Of a stretch of 64,000 nt of DNA, positions 1 through 8,800 are shown in pieces (within the stretch, counting starts at the first letter, position 1; each line of letters opens with the position of its first letter). Both the position numbers and the translations under genes were made by a program. The stretch is from Betaproteobacteria bacterium (GTDB lineage: Bacteria > Bdellovibrionota_B > Oligoflexia > Silvanigrellales > Silvanigrellaceae), in the NCBI GenBank assembly GCA_016868315.1, contig VGHE01000009.1, forward strand, positions 1-64,000, read 5' to 3'. The notes beneath the pieces are model-generated. The model was not told the DNA's origin. It saw only the letters and a list, made by a program, of their open reading frames with translations, and did no database searches.

Positions 1-1499
1 GTATATTCAAGCACACGTTTCCCTTTGGCAGGAATAACAGTTCTCCACTCCGCTGTGCCTTTACCAAGCATTTTCTGCTCGAATGTCGTTTTTAGGATTT
101 TGGCATCACCCGGCAACCCTTCACGGTAAATCACTTGCTGCTCGCGGTCTTTGGCATTGCTAAAGACGACGCGGTTTGTAAATTCAACCACGCGCACTTC
201 TTTACGCTGCTCCCTGATGGTGGGCAGATTTTTGTACGAGAGCTGCCTCTTGCGTGCCGTGACATCGAAAGAAGTTCCCAAGCGCACACGCACCCTTTCG
301 TTCTCGGGAACGTGCCTAATTTTATCTTCACCCAAAAACTGTGAAAGCGTTGCTTTGTCGCGCTTGTAAACGCGCACAATACCTGCCGGCAGTGCCATGC
401 CCAGGCGCGATTGTTTATCGTTTTCAAAAGCAATGAACACGCCACCGGGAATCGGGTTTCCGAGCTCAACATTGTCGGTTACACCGCCTGCACCTTCTTC
501 CTCCTCACCGCCGTCTAGGTCATTCAAGTAATAACCACTCGAGGCTTCAAAGATAATCTCCTTACGAGTGGGGACATTTGCTACTTGCAGAAGCGTGAGC
601 TGCTTGGTTTGGTTTGAAGAAATTGTTGTTGCACGGGGCAGCGTATATAAATGATATTCGAAGAACGATTCACCCTGCATCTGTGGTGCAGCTGCAGACA
701 TGGGCATAGCATCGACTGCAGTCTCAGCATAATTCATCTTCGCGCGCCGATAGGCTCGAGGCTCTTCTACAGTTTGAATACTACCTGCCATGAGCTGTAG
801 TTTTGCATTGCGAAACGCCGTGCCACTTTGATTGGTGAGTGTTACAAACCCAGTCAGATTTATTTTATCTTCATTTTCGTTGAGGTCGGCGATATAATCC
901 GCTTTCCAGGTGATTCCCCCGCTCAGATAATTCAATTCCAAATCTTGCTCGCCGCTTTTACGGCTTTCAACGAGCAGGCTCAGGGTCGGCTCAGCACGGA
1001 GATTTTTCGGCACTTCCGGAAAAGAAATACGCCCCGGAACCCCTGTTTCAATCCTGTCTTTCATCTTCAGCACGACACCATTTTGTGTCGATAGAACTTC
1101 AGCTGACTCGCTGCTTTCGGAACCATTTGTAGGATGAGTCCGAGTCACGGAGACGTTTCTTCCCAGGAATTTTTCGAGCAACTTGGTTGGTGAAAGAAGG
1201 TCGAATTCGAGATTTTGTTCGAGAACCAACAAATCATCGGGGGCGTTCACGTTACGCAGTTGGGCTGTTTCGCTCAACATCTGTGAGCTCACATCCTGAA
1301 GCTCGAGAGCAGCAAATCCTTTATCGAATTTCACTCGGCGACGTTCACGAATCATCGAACGACCGTTGGAATAGACCGTCAGCGAGACTGCCGTTTGATC
1401 TTTCAATTGGCTACGCAGCACTTTTGTCTCTTGGGCATAGGTGGTCGAAGAGAGTGCAGCAACAAGTAAACCAACCAAGGCATGGAGATTCATCTTCAT
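1..1499 (-). CDS. DUF4139-type secreted protein, 3' end truncated by window edge
   Basis: My own translation of the minus strand from ATG at 1499 stays open to base 1: MKMNLHALVGLLVAALSSTTYAQETKVLRSQLKDQTAVSLTVYSNGRSMIRERRRVKFDKGFAALELQDVSSQML... with a signal peptide; ...LSGGITWKADYIADL... and ...LTNQSGTAFRNAKLQLMAG... resemble the DUF4139 pattern. Absent from the ORF track because the stop is outside the window. Confidence 0.8.
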   Translation of the reverse strand, partial: MKMNLHALVGLLVAALSSTTYAQETKVLRSQLKDQTAVSLTVYSNGRSMIRERRRVKFDKGFAALELQDVSSQMLSETAQLRNVNAPDDLLVLEQNLEFDLLSPTKLLEKFLGRNVSVTRTHPTNGSESSESAEVLSTQNGVVLKMKDRIETGVPGRISFPEVPKNLRAEPTLSLLVESRKSGEQDLELNYLSGGITWKADYIADLNENEDKINLTGFVTLTNQSGTAFRNAKLQLMAGSIQTVEEPRAYRRAKMNYAETAVDAMPMSAAAPQMQGESFFEYHLYTLPRATTISSNQTKQLTLLQVANVPTRKEIIFEASSGYYLNDLDGGEEEEGAGGVTDNVELGNPIPGGVFIAFENDKQSRLGMALPAGIVRVYKRDKATLSQFLGEDKIRHVPENERVRVRLGTSFDVTARKRQLSYKNLPTIREQRKEVRVVEFTNRVVFSNAKDREQQVIYREGLPGDAKILKTTFEQKMLGKGTAEWRTVIPAKGKRVLEY

Positions 1500-1560
1500 G
1501 GGAGACATCCTTATCTCGCTGAATGAAAGTTCAGCTGCCCATGTCTGAATCAGGCGTGAA

Positions 1561-3486
1561 TTAGCCAATAATCTCGAGTCTGCTCTTCACGAGAAGATAC
1601 GGATACTCGGAGAAGTAGCCCTTCACTTGAGTCATGATGTGGTCAGCGTCAGTCGCGCTGAGTTTACCGTCTTCAATGCGTGCCTTCAATTGGTTGGCAT
1701 AACCCGTCAGAATCCCCTCATCGGTGTAGTTCATCACACGCAGGAGTTCACCAACGTCTTCGCCTTTGACCTCTTCGATGTTCTCGATTTGACCCGCAGG
1801 CGAGATTTGAACAATCAACTCGTTCACCGCTCCGAACAGGTTATGATTGTTTCCGAGTGCCTCCTGATATGCACCCACGAGGAAAAAGCCAATATGGTAA
1901 GGCGTATTCGATTGGGGAACATGCAGCTCAAGCGAAGGTTTGACGTCGCGTTTATCAACGAACTTGTCGAGGCAGCCATCCGAATCACAGGTGATATCCA
2001 TGATGACACCGGTTTTACTGGTGCGCTCGTTCAAACGCGTGAGTGGCATGACTGGAAACAGTTGCTCGATACTCCAAGAATCAGGAATCGACTGGAAAAT
2101 TGAGAAGTTTGCAAGATACTTGCTCGTTCGACTCTTCGCCAATTCCTCGAATTCTTCAAGCTGTACGCCCGAGAGCGCGTGATAGTGCAGTGCCTTGTTG
2201 GCAATCTCATTCACAATCACTTCCGCCTTGGCGCGGGCTTCGAGACTCAAATATCCAAGCCCGAAAAGCGTGAACAACTCATCGCGGTATTCAATTGAGT
2301 CGTGATAGAATTCAACGTAGTTCTTGCTGTTCATCTGCATGTGAACATTCATCATGTCACGCAGCAACTTATGATCGCTATCGTCCAGAACAACATCCTG
2401 AATATCGCCACCCATCTTCTCGACTTCACGCACATCAGTGACGAGCACTGCATGGTAAGCCGCCACAGCCCGTCCGCTCTCGCTCACAATCGTGGGAGGC
2501 GGGCAATTTTCCGACTGGCACACCTCTTGAACAAGGTAAACAACGTCGTTGGCGAATTCTTGAAGTGTATAGTTCGCGCTTGCATAAAAGCTTGTTTTAG
2601 AACCGTCGTAGTCGACACCAATACCACCACCAATGTTCAGGTAGCGGAGATTGAAGCCGTTCTTGTAAATTTTCGAGAACACACGGCTTGCTTCTTTCAT
2701 AGCGTTCTTTACACGCTTGATCTCCGTAATTTGGGAGCCAATATGGTAGTGCACCATCACGAGCGAGTTCTTCAGACCCGCCTCCTCAATGAGCCACAGG
2801 GCTTCCATCATCTCAACTGAGCTCAACCCGAATTTACTTTCCGTGCCGGAGGATTTCTCCCAGAGGCCGGATCCCTTCGAATAAAGCTTTGCGCGCAAAC
2901 CGATGTCGACGCAGAAACCCACTTGCTTTGCATACTCAATAATGAATTTGAGTTCGTCGGTGCCTTCAATGACGAGAATAATATTTTTACCCATGCGTTT
3001 CGCAGAGAACGCCATCTCAATATAGTGGGAGTCTTTGAAGCCGTTGCAAACCATGAGCGCTTCCGGGTGAAGATCATAGCTCAACGCCGCAAACAACTCA
3101 GCCTTGGTACCCACTTCGAGGCCGTAAGCATGCTTCCGACCACTCCGTACCAACGCATCAATAAATTCTTTTCTTTGGTTAACTTTAAAGGGGAACACAC
3201 AACGCAGGTCGCCTGCGTATTTGTATTCTTCCATGGCAGATCGAAAGGCCGTGTGCAGACGTGTTAATTGCGTATCGAGGATCTGGGGGAAACGCAGAAT
3301 GAGCGGAGTTTGAATGCGACGCTCGGATGCATGCTCAAGGATGCGTGTCAGGTCGAGCGAAACATCCTCGCTTCCAAACGGATGGACCTGCACAGTACCT
3401 CGGCTCGAAACTCCAAAATAACCTGAACTCCATCCATCAATCCCGTACTTCTGGAAAGCGTCCTGGATGTTTTGGGTCATAGCCAT
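1561..3486 (-). CDS. speA: Biosynthetic arginine decarboxylase
   Basis: ORF 1561..3564 with start moved to ATG 3486 (MAMTQNIQDAFQKYGIDGW) preceded by GGAG. Conserved SpeA segments: FPFKVNQRKEFIDALVRSGRKHAYGLEVGTKAEL, LMVCNGFKDSHYIE, HYHIGSQI, YLNIGGGIGVDYDGS. Confidence 0.95.
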   Translation of the reverse strand: MAMTQNIQDAFQKYGIDGWSSGYFGVSSRGTVQVHPFGSEDVSLDLTRILEHASERRIQTPLILRFPQILDTQLTRLHTAFRSAMEEYKYAGDLRCVFPFKVNQRKEFIDALVRSGRKHAYGLEVGTKAELFAALSYDLHPEALMVCNGFKDSHYIEMAFSAKRMGKNIILVIEGTDELKFIIEYAKQVGFCVDIGLRAKLYSKGSGLWEKSSGTESKFGLSSVEMMEALWLIEEAGLKNSLVMVHYHIGSQITEIKRVKNAMKEASRVFSKIYKNGFNLRYLNIGGGIGVDYDGSKTSFYASANYTLQEFANDVVYLVQEVCQSENCPPPTIVSESGRAVAAYHAVLVTDVREVEKMGGDIQDVVLDDSDHKLLRDMMNVHMQMNSKNYVEFYHDSIEYRDELFTLFGLGYLSLEARAKAEVIVNEIANKALHYHALSGVQLEEFEELAKSRTSKYLANFSIFQSIPDSWSIEQLFPVMPLTRLNERTSKTGVIMDITCDSDGCLDKFVDKRDVKPSLELHVPQSNTPYHIGFFLVGAYQEALGNNHNLFGAVNELIVQISPAGQIENIEEVKGEDVGELLRVMNYTDEGILTGYANQLKARIEDGKLSATDADHIMTQVKGYFSEYPYLLVKSRLEIIG

Positions 3487-3658
3487 GCGATTCTCCTTGT
3501 TTTCCCGCCCGGTTCTCGCCCCGGGGATCCTCGCGCGTCTTATCCCAAGCACCCGCGCAGTCAAGGAAAATCCCCGTCAAGCCATGCATTCCTGGGGCAA
3601 TTTTTCGCCGCCCGCCCCCCTCCTCGCCGTTTATGATGGTCTTCAGAGGAGGATGGCT

Positions 3659-4153
3659 ATGTCGATCCTGAGAAATCAGCGTTACGCCCAGTTCGAGCAC
3701 GGAACCGCACGCGATGCTTTCCGTGGCCTCCCCTTGCAACAATTTCCGTGGGTTCTCGAGACCGTCGAGCACCGCTCTGCGCAGTCCGACCTACTTTGGG
3801 TTGTCGAAATTGCATGCCTTGAGGCGACCCCCAGCGGATTTGGAACCAAGCTCAACTTTGCTTTGCGGGGAACAGCTCGTCTTTCGCGCTCCTCTTTGGG
3901 CACGCACCTGTTCGACGGACAAAACCAATCACGCGTCAGTCGGCTTTTTTCTGAGAACCTGTTCGCGGTAGAAGACAGCTACCAATTTCAGAGCGAAGGC
4001 CAGTTGGAAGAACTCCAAAAACTCGCCAAAGAACTTTTAAAGAAATTTCAGTCTCAACTGGACTCGACTTGGACAGTTGAGAAGATCCGAAGCCAATTGC
4101 GAACGCATCTTCGGCAATCCTCACCCGGCGGATTTGGCGAGCGCGCCTTCTGA
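3659..4153 (+). CDS. Hypothetical protein (~164 aa)
   Basis: In-frame part of ORF 3467..4153; ATG 3659 has an AGGAGG 6 nt upstream. No family recognised. Confidence 0.65.
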   Translation: MSILRNQRYAQFEHGTARDAFRGLPLQQFPWVLETVEHRSAQSDLLWVVEIACLEATPSGFGTKLNFALRGTARLSRSSLGTHLFDGQNQSRVSRLFSENLFAVEDSYQFQSEGQLEELQKLAKELLKKFQSQLDSTWTVEKIRSQLRTHLRQSSPGGFGERAF

Positions 4154-4172
4154 AGAAAATGTGGAGCTGTTT

Positions 4173-5447
4173 TTAGGCTCCCTTGCGCCGATTCAAGTCA
4201 TTTTCAAGGGATGCATTGTCTTTACTTTTTTCGGCATCACTGCCCTGAGTTGTTCGAAGTGATTCGGCAGCACTTCGTCCTGCTCCAACCTGAATAATCT
4301 TGCCCTTGGCCTCTTTATCGTAGGCCAGAACTTGGGGCGTAGCGGGTTTGTTCTGATACTTTTTCACGCTGTCGACGACCAACCCCACAAAGGGTTTGAA
4401 CAGCAACGGGTCGTAGTCATCATTTGATTCAATCATTATTTTCAAAGCCTGCCCGGGTTCGAATGCTTCCTTGTAAACGCGCTTCATAAGCAGTGCGCTG
4501 TAAACATCGGCAATCATACAAATGCGGCTATAGATATGAATACCACTTTCCGGCTCGGTTTCGAGCCGGCCTTTACGCCCCTCCGGATAGCCACGCCCAG
4601 TGAATTTTTCGTGGTGTTCGTAAGCAACACGAATTGCAAGGTCGCTTATGGGTGCTCCCTGCTTCACAGAATCCACAAGCTCATTGCGACCAAAAGTCGT
4701 ATGCTGCTTTATGACGTCAAACTCTTCGGGTGTTAGCTTGCCAGGCTTGTTGAGAATTTCACTCGGAACACAGGTTTTTCCCGTATCATGAAAGAGACCG
4801 CATTCGGCGACGTGCATAACCTCTTTCTCGGACATCGGACGGTCGACCATTTCCTGCGAGATAATCGCACAGAGCAAAGCAACGGTTGCGCTGTGATCAT
4901 ACAACGTTGGATCGCAAGCGATCATTTTACTCAAAGTGTAAAGAGCCGCTTGCGAATCCAAAACCGAGGAGACGATTTGCGAGGCACTCGCGCGCACGCG
5001 AGAAACAACTTCTTCGTCGATTCCGCCCTTCACCACCATCTGGCTTGAACTACTCAATTGGCCATAGACGTCGAGCGTTTTCCTATCCATGTGTGGCACA
5101 TACGCAAGCAGTCGATTGAGTTTTTTAGAACGAACTTGGTTGATGACCGCTTCAAATTTGGGACGGTCGGCTCGCCAAATGCAAACACGAAAGCTGCCTT
5201 TGGGCTTCAGGCAGGCAGACCAGATTTCATCGAGGAGCTCTTTGGAAAATTCCTTGGGTTTGATGAACTCAACCAACCATCCTTCAATCGATACGAAGAG
5301 TGAAAAGTCGATTTTCTGCACTTCGAACAAAAAATGAAACTGTTCAAGGCTGATGTTCACGAGCTTCTGTGAAAGCTCGTTGGTCAGGGGCACTACAACA
5401 CATCGATTGCGCGTTTCCTCGCGGATCGGCGGCGCCTTGAGATTCAT
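4173..5447 (-). CDS. HD-GYP domain protein (putative c-di-GMP phosphodiesterase)
   Basis: GLFHDTGKTCVPSEILNKPGKLTPEEFDVIKQHTTFGRNELV ... AYEHHEKFTGRGYPEGRKG carries the HD, HH and GYP elements. ATG 5447 preceded by GGAGGGAG; the track start (5513) is a TTG. Confidence 0.88.
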   Translation of the reverse strand: MNLKAPPIREETRNRCVVVPLTNELSQKLVNISLEQFHFLFEVQKIDFSLFVSIEGWLVEFIKPKEFSKELLDEIWSACLKPKGSFRVCIWRADRPKFEAVINQVRSKKLNRLLAYVPHMDRKTLDVYGQLSSSSQMVVKGGIDEEVVSRVRASASQIVSSVLDSQAALYTLSKMIACDPTLYDHSATVALLCAIISQEMVDRPMSEKEVMHVAECGLFHDTGKTCVPSEILNKPGKLTPEEFDVIKQHTTFGRNELVDSVKQGAPISDLAIRVAYEHHEKFTGRGYPEGRKGRLETEPESGIHIYSRICMIADVYSALLMKRVYKEAFEPGQALKIMIESNDDYDPLLFKPFVGLVVDSVKKYQNKPATPQVLAYDKEAKGKIIQVGAGRSAAESLRTTQGSDAEKSKDNASLENDLNRRKGA

Positions 5448-5522
5448 CCCGGACTCCCTCCGCGCCTCCGCTGTTCGGCGAGGAGCCAGAGAACCTGAGC
5501 CACTTTTATTCAAGATTCCAAT

Positions 5523-8018
5523 TTAATGAACAATTCTGACAGCAAGCTGCGATCTAGCTCCCTGCTCAAGCTCCACCTGCAAAAGCCGACCGTTGACCCT
5601 CTTGCCGTCTCGGTCGCGACCCACGCGAATGATTTCTTGGGCAACTCGGTTTTCGACTTCTTGCTCAAGCAACCTGCGTAGCGGTCGGGCACCATACATC
5701 GGATCGAAACCATGCTCGCACAGCCAGTCGCGTGCTCCATTGGAAACCTCCAGAGCAAGTCCCTGTTTCTCCAGCCGCACTGCCAAACTTTTTAATTGCG
5801 CATCGAGAATCATCTGGATTGAGGCTCGAGAGAATTTCTGGAAGACAATAATTTCATCGAGACGATTCAAGAATTCAGGTTTGAAGGATTTCTTGAGTTC
5901 ATCCTTCACAAGTCTTTCAACCTCATCATGACTCAACTCGCGCGCATCAGAGTTCAACCCCACGGCCCGCTTGTTTGAAACGATATGCTCGGAGCCAATG
6001 TTACTTGTGAAAATGATCAGGGTGTTTTCAAAATTCACCACCTGCCCCTCTGCGTCCGTGAGGCGACCGTCATCGAGAAGCTGTAGAAAAAGATTAAATG
6101 TTTCCGGATGTGCTTTCTCGATCTCATCGAATAACAACACGCAATAGGGCTGTCGTTTAACTCTCTCTGTAAGTTGGCCGCCCTCACCATAGCCAACGTA
6201 ACCTGGGGGCGAACCAATCAGCTTGGAGGTCTCATGACGCTCCATAAATTCACTCATATCGAAGCGAATAAGCCGCAATTCATCGTTGACCACAAACTCT
6301 GCCAGCGCCTTCGCAAGCTCAGTTTTACCAACCCCTGTTGGACCTAGGAAAAGGAAGGAGCCAATCGGCGCTCTGCGCTCGCGCAGTCCAACGCGGTTCC
6401 TGCGCAAGGCATTGGCAACAGCGCGCACAGCGTGTGGCTGACCAATCACACGCTTCTCGAGCTCAGTTTCAATGTTCGCCAGCTTGGTAAGATCCTCGGC
6501 CTGCAAACGTAACACTGGGATACCCGTGCTGCGCGAAACAAGTTCAGCGATGTCTTCTGGATGGACAATGCGATCTTCCGGGCGAATGGTAGCTTCCCAG
6601 TTTTTTCGCAGCTCCGAGATCCTGTTTTCCAGAGCAACAACGTCCATCTGAATTTCTGCCACACTCTGAAAATCCTGCCGATTAAACGCTTCGGTACGAT
6701 CCTCCTGCTTCTGCTGCTTTTCCTGCTCGAGTTTCTGAATTTCGGGCGGCAGACTCACAACACGGATCCGCTTGAGCGCTCCTGCTTCATCGATCAGGTC
6801 AATGGCTTTGTCGGGAAGACTGCGTCCAGTGATATACCGATGCGACAAATCGACAGCAGCAGCAAGCGCATCAGGACCATACTTAATATGGTGATGACGC
6901 TCATAACGCGCAGCAATAGCCTGCAGCATAAGTTTTGCATTCTCGAGCGACGGCTCTTCGACACGCACCGGCTGGAAGCGCCGCTCAAGCGCAGGATCTG
7001 ACTCAATGTATTGCTTATACTCTTTGAAGGTCGTCGCACCGATACATTGTAGTTGGCCACGCGCAAGAGCGGTTTTGAGAATGTTACTCGCATCAAGTGC
7101 CCCTGAAGTCCGACCAGCACCAACCACCGTATGAATTTCATCGATGAACAGAATGACCTCGCCTTCGAGAGCAATGATCTCTTCTTTGATTTGCTTAAGG
7201 CGTTCCTCAAATTCGCCATGCATTTTTGTTCCGGCGACCAACTCACCCATTTCGAGTGTTAAAACCCGTTTGCCGAGTAGATGCTCAGGAACTTCCTGGG
7301 CGAGCATACGCTGCACCAATCCCTCAACGATCACCGTTTTGCCAACTCCAGGCTCACCAATGAGAACCGGATTGTTCTTCTTTCGGCGAGAAAGGATCTG
7401 AATAACGCGGTCGATTTCTGCATCGCGCGCTGAGACTGGATCGAGTTCTCCACGCCGAGCCATTGCAGTGAGGTCTTTGGTGAATTGACTCAAGACACTT
7501 TGCCGCGATTCATCATCACGGTTTGCTATGGTCTGGCTTCCGCGGACACTGAGCAACGCCCGGCGCGTGTCTTCGTACGTGAGACCAACGCTGTGCAGCA
7601 GCTCACGCAGCGCGCCCTGGCGTTGATCGAAAAAGCCAAGAAACAAAGCTCCCGATGAAATGAACGCATCAGCGAAGTTTTTGCGCTCAGCATCAGCTTT
7701 CTCAAAAAGAAAATTGACCTCCTGAGTCCCATAGAGGTTCATGGAGTCGGCCTTTGCGCCCGGGGCAGGATCGGGTCTGCGCTGCAACTTATTGATGCGC
7801 TCATAAAGACCGTTGACGAGTCCGGTCTTCACCTTCACCTCATCAAGCTGCATCTCCTGTGCAACCTTCAGAACAATGGAATCCTTCTGCTCAACCAAAG
7901 CAAAAAGGATAAAGTCGGGCGTGAGTAAACGCGATTGAGCATTGACCGCCTCGGTGATTGCGGCCTGGAAAACTTCATTGACCTTGTGTGTGGAGCTCTT
8001 CAAAAAATGCTGTGGCAT
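5523..8018 (-). CDS. ClpA/ClpC-family AAA+ unfoldase ATPase subunit
   Basis: 831 aa; Clp N-terminal region, two Walker A sites ([28 protein letters not shown]), middle coiled segment ([28 protein letters not shown]), [15 protein letters not shown]; candidate ClpP-contact loop 'AVGLNSD'. Confidence 0.93.
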   Translation of the reverse strand: MPQHFLKSSTHKVNEVFQAAITEAVNAQSRLLTPDFILFALVEQKDSIVLKVAQEMQLDEVKVKTGLVNGLYERINKLQRRPDPAPGAKADSMNLYGTQEVNFLFEKADAERKNFADAFISSGALFLGFFDQRQGALRELLHSVGLTYEDTRRALLSVRGSQTIANRDDESRQSVLSQFTKDLTAMARRGELDPVSARDAEIDRVIQILSRRKKNNPVLIGEPGVGKTVIVEGLVQRMLAQEVPEHLLGKRVLTLEMGELVAGTKMHGEFEERLKQIKEEIIALEGEVILFIDEIHTVVGAGRTSGALDASNILKTALARGQLQCIGATTFKEYKQYIESDPALERRFQPVRVEEPSLENAKLMLQAIAARYERHHHIKYGPDALAAAVDLSHRYITGRSLPDKAIDLIDEAGALKRIRVVSLPPEIQKLEQEKQQKQEDRTEAFNRQDFQSVAEIQMDVVALENRISELRKNWEATIRPEDRIVHPEDIAELVSRSTGIPVLRLQAEDLTKLANIETELEKRVIGQPHAVRAVANALRRNRVGLRERRAPIGSFLFLGPTGVGKTELAKALAEFVVNDELRLIRFDMSEFMERHETSKLIGSPPGYVGYGEGGQLTERVKRQPYCVLLFDEIEKAHPETFNLFLQLLDDGRLTDAEGQVVNFENTLIIFTSNIGSEHIVSNKRAVGLNSDARELSHDEVERLVKDELKKSFKPEFLNRLDEIIVFQKFSRASIQMILDAQLKSLAVRLEKQGLALEVSNGARDWLCEHGFDPMYGARPLRRLLEQEVENRVAQEIIRVGRDRDGKRVNGRLLQVELEQGARSQLAVRIVH

Positions 8019-8081
8019 GACTCCCCCCTCGGTGCAAGTGTGCAGCGCTTGGGAGTCAACTTGAGACGGAACACTCGATTG

Positions 8082-8753
8082 TCAAGGGGCAGCGGATGGC
8101 TGCTGGAGAGCAACCTGCTTAGCGCCTCTGCGCAGAGAAACTTCCTGCAGCAGCATATCAATCAACATGAGAGCAATGCCTACGTTGATTGCCACGTCGG
8201 CCCAATTGAAGACCGGAAAGGAGTATTCCCAGCCAAAAATCTTCCAGTGAAAATGGAGAAAGTCGATAACGTACTTGAGCAGCACGCGGTCGATAAAATT
8301 CCCGGCCGCTCCAGATAAAACGAGAACCAACGAGGTACGGGCTAGACGCTGACCGGGATGCGAGCTCCTGAAAAGGTAGAGAATCATGCCGGAAACAAAC
8401 ACGGTAACAGTATAAAAGAGCCACAAACGAATGTGTTCGGGCGTATTTGCAAACGAGCCCCAGGCAGCGCCGGGGTTACGCACGTAGGTGAGGTGGAAAT
8501 CGACCCAGTTGGCGCTCATGGTACTGCGCTCCATTCCCTTTTCGGTGGCAAGCGAGGGTGATACGCCCCAGGTCATGACCCGGTATGAATCTCCCCGGTA
8601 GCTGCGCAGGTCGGTTTCATGGGACCAGGTCATGTATTGACGTTGGGCATGATATTTTGTGGTCTGGTCGAGCCCAACCATGGCCAGGAAGAGCAAGATA
8701 TAGCCGAACATGATAAGACGACCGGTGCGCTGCGGCTGAAGTTTAGATTCCAT
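8082..8753 (-). CDS. lspA: Lipoprotein signal peptidase (signal peptidase II)
   Basis: DQTTKY, VRNPGAAWG, GAAGNFIDRVLLKYVIDFLHF, FNWADVAINVG: LspA catalytic Asp motifs. Start moved to ATG 8753 (MESKLQPQRTGRLIMFGYILLFLAMVGLDQTTKY). Confidence 0.9.
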   Translation of the reverse strand: MESKLQPQRTGRLIMFGYILLFLAMVGLDQTTKYHAQRQYMTWSHETDLRSYRGDSYRVMTWGVSPSLATEKGMERSTMSANWVDFHLTYVRNPGAAWGSFANTPEHIRLWLFYTVTVFVSGMILYLFRSSHPGQRLARTSLVLVLSGAAGNFIDRVLLKYVIDFLHFHWKIFGWEYSFPVFNWADVAINVGIALMLIDMLLQEVSLRRGAKQVALQQPSAAP

Positions 8754-8800
8754 TCGGATTCCTTCATTAGGGTCGAGACCACGACGAGGAGTATGAAAGC

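Noticed and set aside
1187-1522. 111-aa plus-strand ORF
   Set aside because: Antisense to the DUF4139-like gene.
2302-2820. 172-aa and neighbouring plus-strand ORFs
   Set aside because: Antisense to speA, which has strong conserved motifs.
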